Assembly: GCF_000165425.1 (NCBI RefSeq)
Contig: NW_001799466.1
Span: forward strand, 124,001-188,000
DNA: 64,000 bases
From: Paramecium tetraurelia
Taxonomy: Eukaryota > Ciliophora > Oligohymenophorea > Peniculida > Parameciidae
Direction of reading: 5' to 3'
In this document: positions 1 to 13,988 of the stretch, piece by piece
Layout of the letters: each line of letters begins with the position of its first letter
Position numbering within the stretch: the stretch's first letter is position 1
The notes under the pieces: generated by a model
What the model was told of the DNA's origin: nothing
Seen by the model: only the letters and a program-made list of their open reading frames with translations
The model's database searches: none
Position numbers and translations under genes: made by a program

Positions 1-6
1 CAAACA

Positions 7-779
7 TCAACAATTACATTTTTATTACTATTTCTCATTTTCTTACTTTGGATTTGGTCGTAACCATAAATTAATATTCTCTTATGGTTCATTTTGAGTA
101 TAAGAAGCATGATTTTTATCAGAGCCTGCAGCAGATGAATCCTATTATTAAAGAGATCTCATACATTTTTTTATTTTCTTCTGAATTTCTTCTCTTCTAA
201 TTTCATGTTTCTTTTAATGATGAGTAACCTTGACAATTCTTCAAATGCTTGGGATACTCCATGTGATGTTTTAGCACTAGTTTCATAGAATAGCATAAGT
301 TTCTCTTTTGCATAAGTTTATGCTCTCTCAGTAATAACAGCTTTATTTGGTAAATCACTTTTATTTCCAATTAAAAGGACGGTAGTATTCTTTCCTGCAT
401 GCTTGTGAATCTCATCTATCCAAGATTTTTCGATTTCCTCAAATGATGACTAGCAAGTAGTGTCATAGACAATGACAATTCTATTGCTTAGAAAATATTG
501 GAGTACGCATCAGCTCCTTTATAATATGCATTTGTAATGGTTCTGAATCTCTCTTAGCCAGCAGTATCCCAAATCTATAACTTTAAGCCCTTGCCATCTA
601 GTCTAAATGTTTTGAATCTATTTTAAAATTTGAATTAACTTAAAGTCAACTCCAATAGTGGAGATATAATTTTCACTAAATGTGTCATCAGTGTATCTTA
701 CAAGTAGAGAGGACTTACCAACTCCACTATTCCCAATGATAACAAGCTTGAACAAATAGTCGTACTCTCTGTTATTCAT
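7..779 (-). CDS. Rab-family small GTPase
   Basis: Ras-superfamily GTPase of the Rab1/8/10 type, expected to cycle on secretory-pathway membranes. The 233-aa product has the P-loop GNSGVGKSS at residues 16-23, the switch II motif WDTAGQE at 62-68, the guanine-specificity motif GNKSD, and ETSAK near residue 165. It ends in Cys-Asn-Cys, a CXC double-prenylation signal. Three introns of 22, 26 and 23 nt (the last at 142-164) are needed. Without the last one, the reading stops before the prenylated tail. Splicing gives an exact multiple of three. It lies 79 bp from the proteasome gene on the same strand. The exact Rab subfamily was not assigned. Confidence 0.93.
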
Positions 780-858
780 TAATTACAAATAAATAATGCA
801 TTAAGTATAAGCGTTAACCAAACAAATTCAATGAAATAATAATATTATATATATGCAT

Positions 859-2115
<1,257 letters not shown>

Positions 2116-2895
2116 TTTTATTCAAAAAATTAATGAGATTAGGATAATTTTGTGTGTTATTATTTCCTTAAACTTATTGAGGGTTTATAAAACTAAAAGC
2201 AGATTTATTAATAAGCCAAGTAAGGGGAAATAGAAAGTCTTAGAGAAGTGAACAAAAAGAGGGTTAGACTAAAACAATTAACATTTAATCTCCCTTAATA
2301 TGAAAGTCTCTCTATTTTCTTATTTTATTTGTAAAAATGATGATTTAAAATTTTTACTTACAAAGTAATCTCTCTTAATATTATTTTCTTCTAACGATTT
2401 TTATTAATTTTGAGAGAGAATTTCAACTAACACTATTATAGCTTACTATATTGCTAAGATATCCTTGAAATAAGTCAAAAATTGTAAAAAGTTGTAAACT
2501 AATTTTGAATGTTGACAATCATCTACAATTAATACACACACTTTTATGTATATATGTATTCAAGCTACCCTAATTAAGCTGATTAGCTAAAGAGGATCTC
2601 TTCTTGAAGTATAAAATTTGTAGAAAAAGGTAGAGTAAAACATTTGCCAAAAATTGAAATACTTTTTTTAAATTCATGTAAGTAAATAGAATTTATTGAT
2701 AATGGCAATAGTTAAATAATTAAAAGAACAAAGAATCAGAGCTTGAGCATTGACAGGATGGTAATTTGAATTTTGAATAATCATCTTTGATTGCCTAGTA
2801 TTTTTAATATACAATTCTGGCTATTTTCTGATACCAGCATTTATATTGATGCTAAGGTCTTAGAAATTGAAATATAATTTAAAGATATTTGAAAA
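2116..2895. other. Intergenic, AT-rich, no feature seen
   Basis: 780 bp between the divergent starts of the RPT6 and PARP genes, so it should hold both promoters. It is long for this window. I saw no RNA gene or coding stretch, only scattered A/T runs. Confidence 0.5.
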
Positions 2896-4795
2896 ATGCC
2901 TCCCAAAAGAGCGTAATCAAAAGCTAAGAAGGTAATTCCTGTAGTGACAGCAAAAGGAAAGAAAGATGCGAAAGCCGCATAAAAAAATACGTAATATAGA
3001 TTTAATAAAATTTAGTAAGGTGGTAGCAAAATAGACACCAAAAAGTGTATCTACAGGCAGAAAAGGTTCAAGTGCAAAGTCGGTGAGTCCTGCCCCACCT
3101 GCAAAATCAGCAACAAAGAATAATGCAAAATCATCATCTGTATCCAAAAAGGATGCTACAGCCACTCCAGCAAAGAAAGATGTTCCAGATAAGAAAAAGA
3201 CATAAAAGAAATCACCATCTCCTCCTCCAAACAAAAAGGTTTAAAAAGAGAAAACAGAATTGAAGACAATTACATTTACAGGATCAGCTCCTGTTGATGA
3301 ATTTGTTCATCAAAAGGATACTTATGTTGTATATGAATAAGGCGGTAAGATCTATGATTGTGCAATGAATCAAACAAATATTATGGAAGATAATAATAAT
3401 AATAAGTTTTACTTTGTATAACTATTGAAAAAGAAGAATGAAAGTAAATATGAAAATGAATAAATTTAGACGCTTATTTTGTATTCACTAGATGGGGAAG
3501 AGTTGGTTAAATTGGATAATTGGCCTTGTAGCCATTTTAAGGCGATTTATCATCAGCAATTAGCTAATACCAGAAGAAGATTCACGAGAAGAGTGTTAAA
3601 GGAGACTATCGTATTTTGGAGAAGGATTATTCAGGAGAAAATGATCCAAAGGCTTTGGAGAAACTGGAGAAATTGAGAGAGTAGAAAGAGAAAGAATCAT
3701 TTAATAAGAGCAAGTTGCATTAGAGAGTGAAAGAGTTGATTAGGTTGATTTTTGATATGAAAATGATGAATAATCAAATGAGAGAGTAAGAATATAATTC
3801 TAAAGTAGAATTGGTTATGATGCAAAGAAGATGCCATTGGGTAAATTAGCAGCAACAACAATCAAAAAAGGATTTGATGTGTTGAAGTAAATATAAGATG
3901 AATTGGATAAGAAGAATAAAAATGTTGTAGAATTACAAAGACTCACGAGTGAATTTTATAGTTAGATTCCACATGATTTTGGAATGAACAAAGCACCTCT
4001 TATTGATACAAAGGAAAAAGTGAAGGCTAAATTGGAAATGTTGGAAGCCATTTAACACATTTAGGTGGCAACCAAAATTTTGGAGGATAGCAAAGATGAT
4101 TCTAATGTGATAGATGAGAACTACAAAAAACTTAACATAGATTTGAAATATTTGGATCATAATAGTGAGAAGGTGAAGACAATCAAGAAATTCATACAAA
4201 ATACATAGGGATATTATAAATTGGAGGTTGAAGATGTCTTTGAATTGACAAAAGATTAAGATGATAAGAGATTCAAGAAGGATCTTGGAAATAGAATGCT
4301 TTTATGGCATGGATCTCGTTTAACCAACTTTGTGGGTATCTTGGGTCAAGGTTTAAGAATAGCTCCACCTGAAGCTCCAGTTACTGGATATAGATTTGGA
4401 AAAGTAACCAATTTAATAAATAATTAAAGGGTGTCTATTTGGCAGATGTGGTTGAAAAATCAGCAAGCTATTGTTGTCCAGATCCAACAACAAAGACTGG
4501 GTTGATTTTGCTTTGTGATGTTGCATTAGGAAATCCAAATATAAAATTGGATTCTGATCATAATGCTAGCAATCTTCCTAAGGGAAAGCATTGCACTTGG
4601 GGTAAAGCTAGAAGTTACCCTCCTGAGAAGTCATATGTAGAAATGCCTGGATTACCTGGAGTGAAGGTTCCAATTGGTAAGCCAGAACCTTCAGATGTTG
4701 AGAAGAAGTCAGGGTTGTGGCACAATGAATTTATAGTGTATGATGTTGCTTAGGTGAGACTTAAGTATTTGATCAAGATGAAGTGGTAAAATTGA
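2896..4795 (+). CDS. Poly(ADP-ribose) polymerase with WGR domain
   Basis: DNA-break-responsive ADP-ribosyltransferase. The 599-aa product starts with a Lys/Ala/Ser-rich basic tail of about 110 residues, a likely DNA-binding or nuclear-targeting region, with no zinc finger or BRCT visible. Then come a WGR domain (RWGRVGQIGQ), the alpha-helical regulatory domain ([30 protein letters not shown]) and the ART domain ([44 protein letters not shown]-type segment, [10 protein letters not shown]). His of HGSR, the Tyr of GVYLAD and the Glu of NEF give the H-Y-E triad. Introns of 25, 26, 23 and 26 nt restore frame. The architecture resembles PARP2/3 rather than full PARP1. Confidence 0.94.
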
Positions 4796-4907
4796 TTGAT
4801 TTTATGTTATTTCATTTAATATCATTGTCATCATAAAGTTTAATCTGAGAGTTTGTTTTATTTAATAACATTTTTGATAAATTAAATTTGAATTAATATA
4901 ACATTTT

Positions 4908-6760
4908 ATGCATAAGCGACAAGTTTAAATTGAGACATTAAAGTAAGTATGTTATAATAATAGTTAGTCCTTCAAAGTGTTTTACCCAATCAAGATCACC
5001 GAAATAAAATGTGAAACCCATCCAACCATAAATTTTGAAGCAAATCACTCAATTAATCAAAAACTCAAAAGAAAGGAACACAGAAAGACTTTGCAAACCT
5101 TACGAATAGTTAAAATGCATTTAAAATATACAACCTTCCACTACTTCACGACCAATATAAGGTCGCGATGTTTCAGTCACTTTTCATTAATTACTTTAAT
5201 AGTTCAGAAATTATAAGAAGCAAAACAAAGAGAATTCCTTTAATAGGATCAATAAACCATCAAAAAAAGTGAGACAGATTAGTTTTCCCAATGCTGTTCT
5301 TCTCAACAATTCCAGTAGTGGAAGTCGTATTAAAGATAGTATTTATTTTAAATAAAGGAGCTTCCAATGACAAACTAACTTAAAAAATATTATCGATTGC
5401 CAAAGCTTCACGTTCATAGAATAATTATAAATTACAATTCAATGGAGTAATTGAAGATATGTGTCGATGTTCTTAAGAATATAACAATTTACTGTATGAA
5501 TTCAAAGAAAATTTGAAAAATAATGATTCTCATTACAGAAAGACTTCTTAAAGATGTGCCTCTGCAGACATTTAATTGATTGTAAGAAGTCCAAATAAAA
5601 AATCAAGATCATCATCAATAGATCGAAAGGAATCTCGATTTTTGGGCTCTACACAAGCAAATTCGAATCCAAAAGAATTAGATTTGACATGTGACGAAAA
5701 TGAAATCGTTGTACACAATGTTAATCTTGATGAAAGAATTAAAACTGAACCCGATCCCTTAATAAACCAAGAAAGAATATACTTGGCTGACCCATATTAT
5801 TTAACTAAATAGACCGAAATCACCTGGCTCATAAGAGCTATAGTGATTGATTGGATGATGGAGACAGCCATGGGCAACAGATTAAAGCGCTAAACATTTC
5901 ATTTGTCAATCTTCTATCTAGACTCCTACTTGTCCAAGAAACAAGCTAACAAGCAAAATATCTAATTAGTTGGATTGGCCAGTTTATTGATTGCCAACAA
6001 AGTGGAAGAAGTCAATCCTATTTGTCTTATGCAATTTCAGAAGGCTGCCAATAATGGCTATAAGTAAAGTGAGATCTTAAATATGGAATTGGACATACTA
6101 TTTGTAATTGCCTATTCTTTATATATCTAGACACTCAAATGGTAAGTGAATCCACCGTCCTATACATATTGGATAAATTGGTTTACAGATTAATGGGACA
6201 TCTACGCAAGCAATCATGGGATCAATCTGTTTTTTCGAAAAGCAAATGAAGAATCTTATTAATGTATTTAAATCTTAATAAAAAGTATTTAGAAAGTTAT
6301 GTCAACTTATTGATTGCACTTTATTGGATATTCAAACTCTTCAATACATGCCAAGAACTATCGTTGCCTCCTTTATGTATTTGATAATTTCATTTTAATT
6401 GAATGTCTTTGATATAGATATGCTTGAGATTATGTCCAGAACATCAATGTTTTTATTGAATCGTACGTAGTTTATCTATTCTTTTTAGGCGATAACCAAT
6501 TCAACTTAATATTTGGATAATTTGTGTCAATTACCTTTGGGTTTGCATTACAAGATATTCTACCAGCTATTTAATATGCAGCTGCATTTTACGAATTAGA
6601 AATCAATTATGAAACTCCCCCTGGAGTTGTCCATTTATCCAACACTCCTTTGGAAGTAAGATTTATGTTTTAAGTTTAGTCGAATTACGAAGAATTTCTT
6701 TCATTTTAATGTTATTCAAAATACTTACTTGAATTTGTTAGATAAAAAACAAGAGATTGA
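4908..6760 (+). CDS. Cyclin (A/B-like, two cyclin boxes)
   Basis: Regulatory subunit for a cyclin-dependent kinase. The 578-aa product has a long polar N-terminus (QSRSPKQNVKPIQPQ, NKPSKKVRQISFP), then cyclin box 1 (ITWLIRAIVIDWMMETAMGN, LVGLASLLIANKVEEVNP) and cyclin box 2 (LIDCTLLDIQTLQYMPRTIV). A typical ciliate cyclin tail follows (ITFGFALQDILPAIQYAAAF, FLSFQCYSKYL). Five introns (25, 19, 22, 26, 24 nt) are required and give an exact frame. The start at 4908 is chosen because splicing 4943-4967 joins it to the long open upstream frame. No classical destruction box was confirmed. It ends 46 bp before the SEC61 gamma start. Confidence 0.88.
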
Positions 6761-6806
6761 TATATTTAATTAATTAATACACGTATAATAATTTTAATTA
6801 AAAATT

Positions 6807-7056
6807 ATGAGTTAAGAGACATTGAATGGAATAAATGGAATTCTGACAGACGTTCAAAGTTTTGGACAAGAAAGCTACAGGTTCATTAGAAAATGCACTA
6901 AACCAGATAAAAGAGGTAAGTGATAGATCTAAAATCATAGAATACATAAAGATTGCAACATCATGTGCAATTGGATTTGCAGTTATGGGAGCAGTGGGTT
7001 ATTTCATAAAATTAGTATTCATTCCTATTAACAACATCATCCTCAGCGCAAATTGA
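6807..7056 (+). CDS. SEC61G: Sec61 gamma subunit of the ER translocon
   Basis: Single-pass tail-anchored subunit of the Sec61 channel. The 74-aa product carries the family signature [18 protein letters not shown], followed by the membrane helix [20 protein letters not shown] and the conserved PINNII end. A 25-nt intron sits between KPDKR and EYIKI. Ignoring it would give a different, wrong N-terminus. Length matches other Sec61 gamma/SecE proteins. It is convergent with the PHD gene, 61 bp apart. Confidence 0.95.
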
Positions 7057-7117
7057 TTTATTTTGTTTATTTAACATAATAATATAGGAATTGTGTTTAT
7101 ATATTTCTAAATATGAT

Positions 7118-9462
7118 TCATTTAGACAACTATTTGTAGTTCTTTTTCTCGTGTGTTCTTAATTCATGTGGAGACATGCCAATCTTCAATTTCAAATCTC
7201 GAAATGTTGCATCACCAAAATATTGATTGTATCTCCTCTTATATTTGCTTTGTTCTTTATTGAGTTTCTATTCACATTTAAAACAATAGAACAATAGCTT
7301 TTGTGCTTCCTCTATGCTCCCTAGAAATCCCAAACAACTTAGATGATACCATTCCGAACATATCTCACATTCTAATATGATTAATAATACAATACACATC
7401 ATTTCTTCATTCTCATTCTATTATTTGCAAATGCAATATTGTAGACTGAATGCTTCTTTAGGTATTTTAATTTTCAGTGAAATATTATTTGACCCATTCA
7501 TCTTTTGTTATTTTTTATGATGTTTAAAGATCTTGGGTCTTGAATAAATTGAGTGTCTCTTCCTATTAGGTAATTCTTAAGTATTTCTCATCTATAATTG
7601 AGAGAGAGTATTTGATAACTTCTTCTTCTTTCTCATTCTCATTGCTCTTTGATACAGAACATAGGCTTATTATGAAGAGTACTTCTCATTAGCCAATTAC
7701 TACCAAATCCTATCCTTTTCTTCCAAATCGTATATGGACAATCTTTTCAACGGATATTAGATATCAGTAACTTAGTTCTTTTCAATTGTAATAATGAATT
7801 TTTCATCCTATTCCATTATTTCAGTAATTTTTTAAAATAGCTACTCATTCTCTAATTTAATATCAGCTTCTATTTCTTCTTGTTACACTTTTATTTAAAA
7901 TTTTTCAAATTCCAAATCATTGTTCTTTGGTTTATGAGCCAAATATTATTCTAATTTTTCGTATTGCTTGAAAAAATAGTAGATCTCTTCCTTCCATAGA
8001 TTGTGTTAATCTTCAAATATTCTCTTTATTTTTAGAGGTTGATGTTTGAAACAGAAGATCTCATCAGTTTCCATATAAATTTATGATCTTCTTGCACATT
8101 CAGGATGAAATGCAATTCCACATTTTTATTTGGCACAATAAATGCAAGCTCCAGTCTTTTTTGTTTTGCAAATACTGCATAAACAATTAAACTTTCTCTT
8201 ATCAATTTTCAGTAAATCAAAATCCAACCAAAGCATACAGGAAACATGAGCCCATATTTTCTCGGAATTTGGAGTTTCTCCAACCATGTTATCTAAAGAG
8301 TACTATAAAATCATGAAATTATATCCTTCCTCTCCATCAGGAGGAGGTTCTAAATTATATTTAAAATCATTCTTACTTTGTCTATCAATTCTATTGTTCA
8401 TTGCATAACTATGATAGTTAGGATTTGATTGCTCAAATATTGAATCCTTCATTGCCAACGTTGTCTAACGCATAGCTCCTCCTAACTTGGGACAAAGTGG
8501 ACATTTCAAAAATTTGCCTTTACTTCCAAAATTCAAACACAAATCACAAATCCAGTTGTTTATGATGTTTTCAAGACCATAACACTTCTAATGAACTTTT
8601 ATTTGACATTTCTAACATATTAATAAAGATTCTAGAGTTCTCGCTCCTTGATTGCAAATTTAACAATTATTGTAGACATTTTATAATTTCCTAGCAGTTC
8701 CAGCCAAATTGGATTGTTTTGATTAATTAATTATTTGTTCATCGTATATTCTAGCAATATGGTGATTCTATATATACTTTTATTGGCTCTCAAGATGGGT
8801 CAGATATTGATTTTCAACATCAGTCAATCCAACTAGATCTTTCAAAATAAAATCGGGTTAATTTTATATCTGTAAGATGGGCTTTTCAATCTAAATCGCA
8901 TCTATCTAATTTCTCAATTGTCTTCTGGTCTCGAGTAATTGATGTTCAATTTTAGTTTGTAATGATTCCAAATCATTTTTGGGTTATAATTCTTTTAACC
9001 ATCTATCTTAGATTAAAGATTACTATGTTTCTCATTTCCAATATGAACCAATCATCGAAATACGTATAAGGACGAGACTCTTTATCCTAATCCACTTGAA
9101 ATTCTTCCTCTATACTATAATTTAAATCAATTGGATTACTTTATGCTTTTAGGATCTACCTCTTTTTAAAAGTATTGAGAACTAATAAGAAACCAGAAGG
9201 TTATTGGAGTAAAGTGCTTTATAGGAGTGATTTTAGAATAAGGTTCCACCCAATTAATGTCATTTAATCTTTACACAATTTCAAACAATTATCGATAAGT
9301 TTTCCCATGATTAAGCGGATTTTCGAGTAATGGGTTTTAATCCAACTCTTAACCAATTGGGTCTAGAACGTATTGGCCCTCCTTTTAATCCTCATTTTGA
9401 ATTTCATTAAAGGAGGGAAACATAAATTATTCTAAATTTTCAAAGCTGCTATCTAGAGACAT
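7118..9462 (-). CDS. Double-PHD chromatin protein (JADE/BRPF/AF10-like)
   Basis: Probable histone reader. In order it has a polar N-terminus (MSLDSSFENLEQFMFPSFNE), a helical region with NDINWVEPYSKITPI, a first PHD finger (CQICNQGARTLES, then CQKCQIKVHQKC and NWICDLC), a Zn-knuckle stretch (KCPLCPKLGGAMRQT), and an extended PHD (WAHVSCMLWLDF, CSICKTKKTGACIYCAK, CGIAFHPECARRS). This PHD / knuckle / ePHD order is diagnostic of proteins that pair with MYST acetyltransferases. I saw no bromodomain or PWWP. The 3' two thirds read without interruption. The 5' third needs at least one intron (for example 25 nt near 9120) and its exon structure is not fully settled: the genomic length is not a multiple of three. 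Confidence 0.85.
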
Positions 9463-10040
9463 TTTAAATTAAAAAATAAATATCTTTATTTTCATTTCAT
9501 TTTTAATTATATAATCCTACCATTTCTATAAATCACTCGCCTGCTCTAACCAATCATTTGATTTTTTATCGATACTAAGGTTCACAACTCTTATTTTGCA
9601 CATATCATTGCAATTACACCTTTAATTTCTATTTAATGGCACTAAACTCTTTGATTTACTCTTCTTTAGAAACTTAACCCGATAAATTGTTGATATCTCA
9701 AAATTAAACTATTGTAAATTAAAGTTATTAGGAAAAGAGTAAAACCATATGGTGATTCACCATATTTAGTAGAATATAAATAGATTTTACTATTTGAAAT
9801 GGAATAAATTCTCATTTTACATCATTTGATTCAATAAACTAATATTTCCTCCAAAAGGCTATGCCAATATACTACTATTTCTTTTTTTTTCAACTGCATT
9901 CAAGTGTGAAAATTCAGAAAAAAACTAGAAAAACTCTTAAACTTTTTAAAATATTCAAAGTAATTAAATAACACTGTATGCAATTATTTTAAATATCTCA
10001 TAAGATATTCAAGTCAAGTGGAATCAGACATTCAGCTTTC
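9463..10040. other. Intergenic, AT-rich, no feature seen
   Basis: Low-complexity AT-rich DNA upstream of the PHD gene start. No coding stretch, tRNA-like element or repeat array was recognised. Confidence 0.5.
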
Positions 10041-10865
10041 TCAAATAATATTTACTTCATCTATGCAATAGTAGGGGTAACATTCATTTTATTAAGTATG
10101 AAAAATATTATTGTGTTATTGTTTCTTAAATTTGTTATAATAAGTATCTTCGGCTCCTTATTTAATTTTTAGACAAAATTCTATAATATTCATGATGATA
10201 TTAAGATAGAAGTTTAACTGTATTTTAAAAATGTCCTTAATTTTATAATATTGTAAAAATTGGTCTGCGGTTTTATTAGTATTATCAAGGACGTAGGCTT
10301 TTAAAGAATTTAAAATATCTTAATATAAAATGATTTAATAAGATACAATCACATTTCTTTTTGAATCCTGGCCAAATTCATTTACGAATTTCAATAATCC
10401 GTAGTAATTTTATTATGTGTGAATATACTCAATAAGTTGGTGATATCATCATATGGTAGAATTAAACATAAAATTTTGAAATCGAATTGCATTTTAAATA
10501 TCTCCCAATATGAAATAAGAATAACAATTAAAGATGGATACATTCTATATTTTCATAGCTATATTTTGAAACTTAAAAATTCGATTAAGAATTTATGAAA
10601 TTCAAGATTACAAGGATCAATGTTTGTCAAATTTTATTGAATTAATAATAAATTAATATTAATTATTTAGATATTACATAAATATATATTTTGGCTACTA
10701 TTGCTTAAAATGGAAATCCTTAAATATGAATTATTACAAATCTGAGAATAATAATACTAATATTTTTTCAAAATCTTTCCGTATAACGGGATGAAACTCT
10801 TCTATAACTCTTTTCATTTTTTTATTAGGATTGTTTTGTAAAGCATAATTTAAAGAAGAGCATTA
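10041..10865 (-). pseudogene. Unresolved gene or decayed gene fragment
   Basis: Two coding-looking stretches lie on the minus strand. The 5' one contains KRVIEEFHPVIRKDFEKILV. The 3' one runs about 135 codons with no UGA and contains GLLKFVNEFGQDSKRNVIV and LKAYVLDNTNKTADQFL, ending at UGA 10041-10043. Between them each frame is broken by UGA, and no standard 20-34 nt intron joins the pieces cleanly. The best donor/acceptor pair I found implies about 40 nt. The composition of the two stretches (Lys, Glu, Asp, Asn mix) is that of a protein rather than random AT DNA. No domain recognised. Either a gene with unusual introns or a decaying duplicate. Confidence 0.35.
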
Positions 10866-11301
10866 AATCCTTAGAAAATAATATTGCTATCATATAAATA
10901 GCAAGTCATTAATAGAAAGGAAAGAAATCATATGTGATAGTAAAACATTGAAATGAAATAAGGAAGAAAATTCAAGAATTCATACTGTTGAACCATCATT
11001 AGTAACTGCTCATAAAATAGCACAAAATTCTAAGATTCTTTTTTGATTATTCCGGATTTGGATGAAAATTTGTCTATTAAATGAATAGAAGATTTCCAAG
11101 GAATAATCTGAATAATAATAGTGATTTATATAATTCAATAAAATAATTAATGAGACCCTTCACGAGTACTCCTCAAATTTAACACAGGGAATAAGCATAA
11201 GTAAATAACCCATTTATATAGTTAAAGTCTGCTATTGAGTTTCGTCAAAATGTTCAACATTATAAGTATATTGATTATCTATATCCGAAGACCGAAATTC
11301 T

Positions 11302-13960
11302 ATGTAACCAAGGCGCATTAGGATTCGAATGAGCAATTCCTTTCCAGGTATTCGAGAATATTCATATTTAAGCAAAACACGGGATCCGCCAAATTCTAGA
11401 GAATTCAAGAAGACCATTCCCATAACAATGGTTTAGGATAAGGAAAGATTGTATGAGGAACTTAATAAGACAAAACAGATGTGTAATAATCTAAAATTGG
11501 AGAATCACTAGCTGAAAGCATAAATAAAAAGTTAGGAAACTGCCATGCTCAAATGTAGTGATGTACTTCATAATTTTATTTAGCCTGCGAATGAAGATTA
11601 CCAATCCTTTGTTACAAATCCATTGCCTTCGCATTATAAGAAACAAATTAGTGAAGTCCCACAATCGACTATTATTTTGTAATTGAAGAAACAGAATAAG
11701 GATTTGAGAGAAGAGCTAGATGATTTTAAAGAGGAGATGATAAGAGTGAAGAGAAGTGCCAAATTGACAAAAATTTAAGAATTGGAAGCTGAATTGAAAA
11801 ATTATTAAGATGAATCATTGCGTCTGAAACAGCTTCTTCATCAATAAATATTGAAGACAATGAAACCGTAAATTATTTCTTGAACTTTCTAGTTCCAAAA
11901 CAGAATAAAATATCGAGGAAAGAATCCTAACCTTATAAGAACAGTTGCAGAAATGCAGCTTAGCGAAAAATAAATATTATTAAGAATTGAAGAAGGCTGA
12001 AGAAGAAATTAAAGATTTGAAAGTACTGAATTAGGAGTTGGACTAGAATTACTAGAAAAGCATTAAGGAAAAGACTTAAATCAAGAAGCAATTAACTTCA
12101 TTAGAAGAATAATTCAATAAGGCTTAATTAAATGATCCATTATTCAGAAGAGGATAAGATGTTACTTAAATGAAGTTGGAATTAGAGAGAAAAGTTGTAG
12201 AGAATAATCAATTAAAAAATGATAATATGATAAAGGATAAGAAGGTTCATGATTTGGAAAGATAACTAAAGGATGTTACAAGTACCTTCCAAGATAAATT
12301 GAATACAGTCACAAAGGAAAAGGAAAGCTTTAAAGAGAAATACGAGAAGCAAAAGCAAGAACTTATTGAATTGCAAGATAAATATTAACAATTGTTTTTC
12401 AACAGCAATAGGAATCTTCAATCATAGTAAATTTAAAGTGGCAGAAGGGATGCCATTTTCACAGTGCAATCTTAAGAGGATGTTCAGAATCCAAGGAGAA
12501 AATCTCAAGAACTTACACCTGACCTGCACAAATAAAATGATACATAATAACAATAACAATAATCTACTCAATAAGAGAAACAAAGCTATAGAAGGAAAGT
12601 GCAAAGAAAGTTGAGTTCAATTCGACAGGATGACATTGAAGAGTTGCTTACTTAGTTAAGATACAAGTTGAGGGCATAGAATATCAGGAATGCAGAATTA
12701 GAATTATATCTATTTCGGTAGAAGGATACAAATGAGACTTCTTTAGGGGAGATGATTTAGATTCTACAGAACAAGCCTTTTAATTTAAATCAAAATGAAA
12801 GTGTATTGATATCTCGTTATTTGATTGAACCTTATGGTGAGAAGGAAATCACTTATAACATCAATTTAACCAAAGAAAATGAGAGCATTTTACAGACCTT
12901 GATAAGAGCAATTGGTAAATACAATATATTGGTTGGAGAGGATAGAATTCAAATGCATGAACAGATAAGACAAAAACTGAATGAAAAAAAAGATGATTTG
13001 ATGGCCTATTTAAAGCCTAAGAAGTAACAAGGAAATTCACAACAATCAATATCAGCTCAATTACCAGGCAGTTTAGTGAATAGATAACAATTCAAAACAG
13101 CATTATTATAGACTTCATTGGATGAGGAATAGACAGATGTGTTGTTATAAACAATATATGAATAAACTTAGGATTTCAATTTCATAGATTTGGATATGGT
13201 TTTTGAGACTTGGCCAAGTTCAGGACCAATTAAAATAACTAGAGTTCAAGTAGAATAATAAAAAGAAGATGGGGAATTGCCTGATACAGTTAGGGAATGT
13301 ATAGAGTGTTTGTTAGAATATGCTAATAAAAACGGATTATCAATATTAGACTTAAGAAAGCAGATTGATGAGGATAATAGTGGTCACGTGGAGAGATCTG
13401 AGATGAAATAGTTTTTGCTTAAGTGTGATATTCAATTAAATAATGAACAGTATGATTTGATTTTAGATCACTTTGATTTGGAGGGAGATGGCAGGATATC
13501 GACTAATGATATTGGTGTTGTATTGAATAAGGCATATAATTAAAAGATGTTGGCCATGAAGGAACAGAGAAGTGCGAAGAAAACTTCGAAATGTATTAAT
13601 ATATATATTTAGAAATCTTAAATTTGGTGGCAAATCATTTTGTTTAATTTATGTAGGCTAATAAATTGGATCTATTTCAAATATTCATGACTATTGATTA
13701 GGATGGCTCTGGATCTGTGAGCAGGGATGAGTTTAAATAAATGTTGAGAACTCGAGTAAGTGTATATACTTAAATGGAAGATTGTAATTCCTTTGGATTA
13801 GGAAGAGTATGCAGAGTTTTTTAAACTGATTGATAATACAAATGATGGACAGATACACTTCAATGAGTTTTAATAGCACATGATACCTGAGATTGAGAAG
13901 ATCACCTAGAAACCCTATCACGAATTGTTAAATGAGCAAATTACTAAGAAAGTTGGATGA
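11302..13960 (+). CDS. Long coiled-coil protein with C-terminal EF hands
   Basis: Not assigned to a named family; ciliary or cortical function is an inference. From the ATG at 11302 the spliced product is 862 aa. It has a short polar N-terminus, a long coiled coil (for example LYEELNKTKQMCNNLKLENH, LRLKQLLHQQ), a middle globular region (LISRYLIEPYGEKEITYNIN), and four C-terminal EF-hand loops: DEDNSGHVERSE, DLEGDGRISTND, DQDGSGSVSRDE and DNTNDGQIHFNE. The last loop is a weaker Ca binder. Introns of 25, 20 and 25 nt keep frame. A further open stretch starting ATG at 11081 may be an upstream exon, but joining it needs a roughly 47-nt intron, so the true start is uncertain. Confidence 0.8.
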
Positions 13961-13988
13961 TTATTATATTAATATATGGATTAAAATA

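Noticed and set aside
1-60. Window edge checked for ciliate telomere repeats (C4A2/C3A3)
   Set aside because: Only one CAAACA-like run; the Rab coding sequence reaches to base 7, so this is not a chromosome end.
2917-3234. Open frame on the minus strand inside the PARP gene
   Set aside because: Antisense shadow of the Lys/Ala-rich PARP N-terminus; the plus strand has the WGR and ART domains.
3479-3676. Plus-strand frame beginning [11 protein letters not shown]
   Set aside because: Wrong frame of the WGR exon; removing a 26-nt intron just upstream gives FTRWGRVG instead.
12366-12614. Plus-strand frame beginning MNCKININNCF and its antisense partner
   Set aside because: Shadows of the coiled-coil gene's Gln-rich segment, which is open in its own frame.
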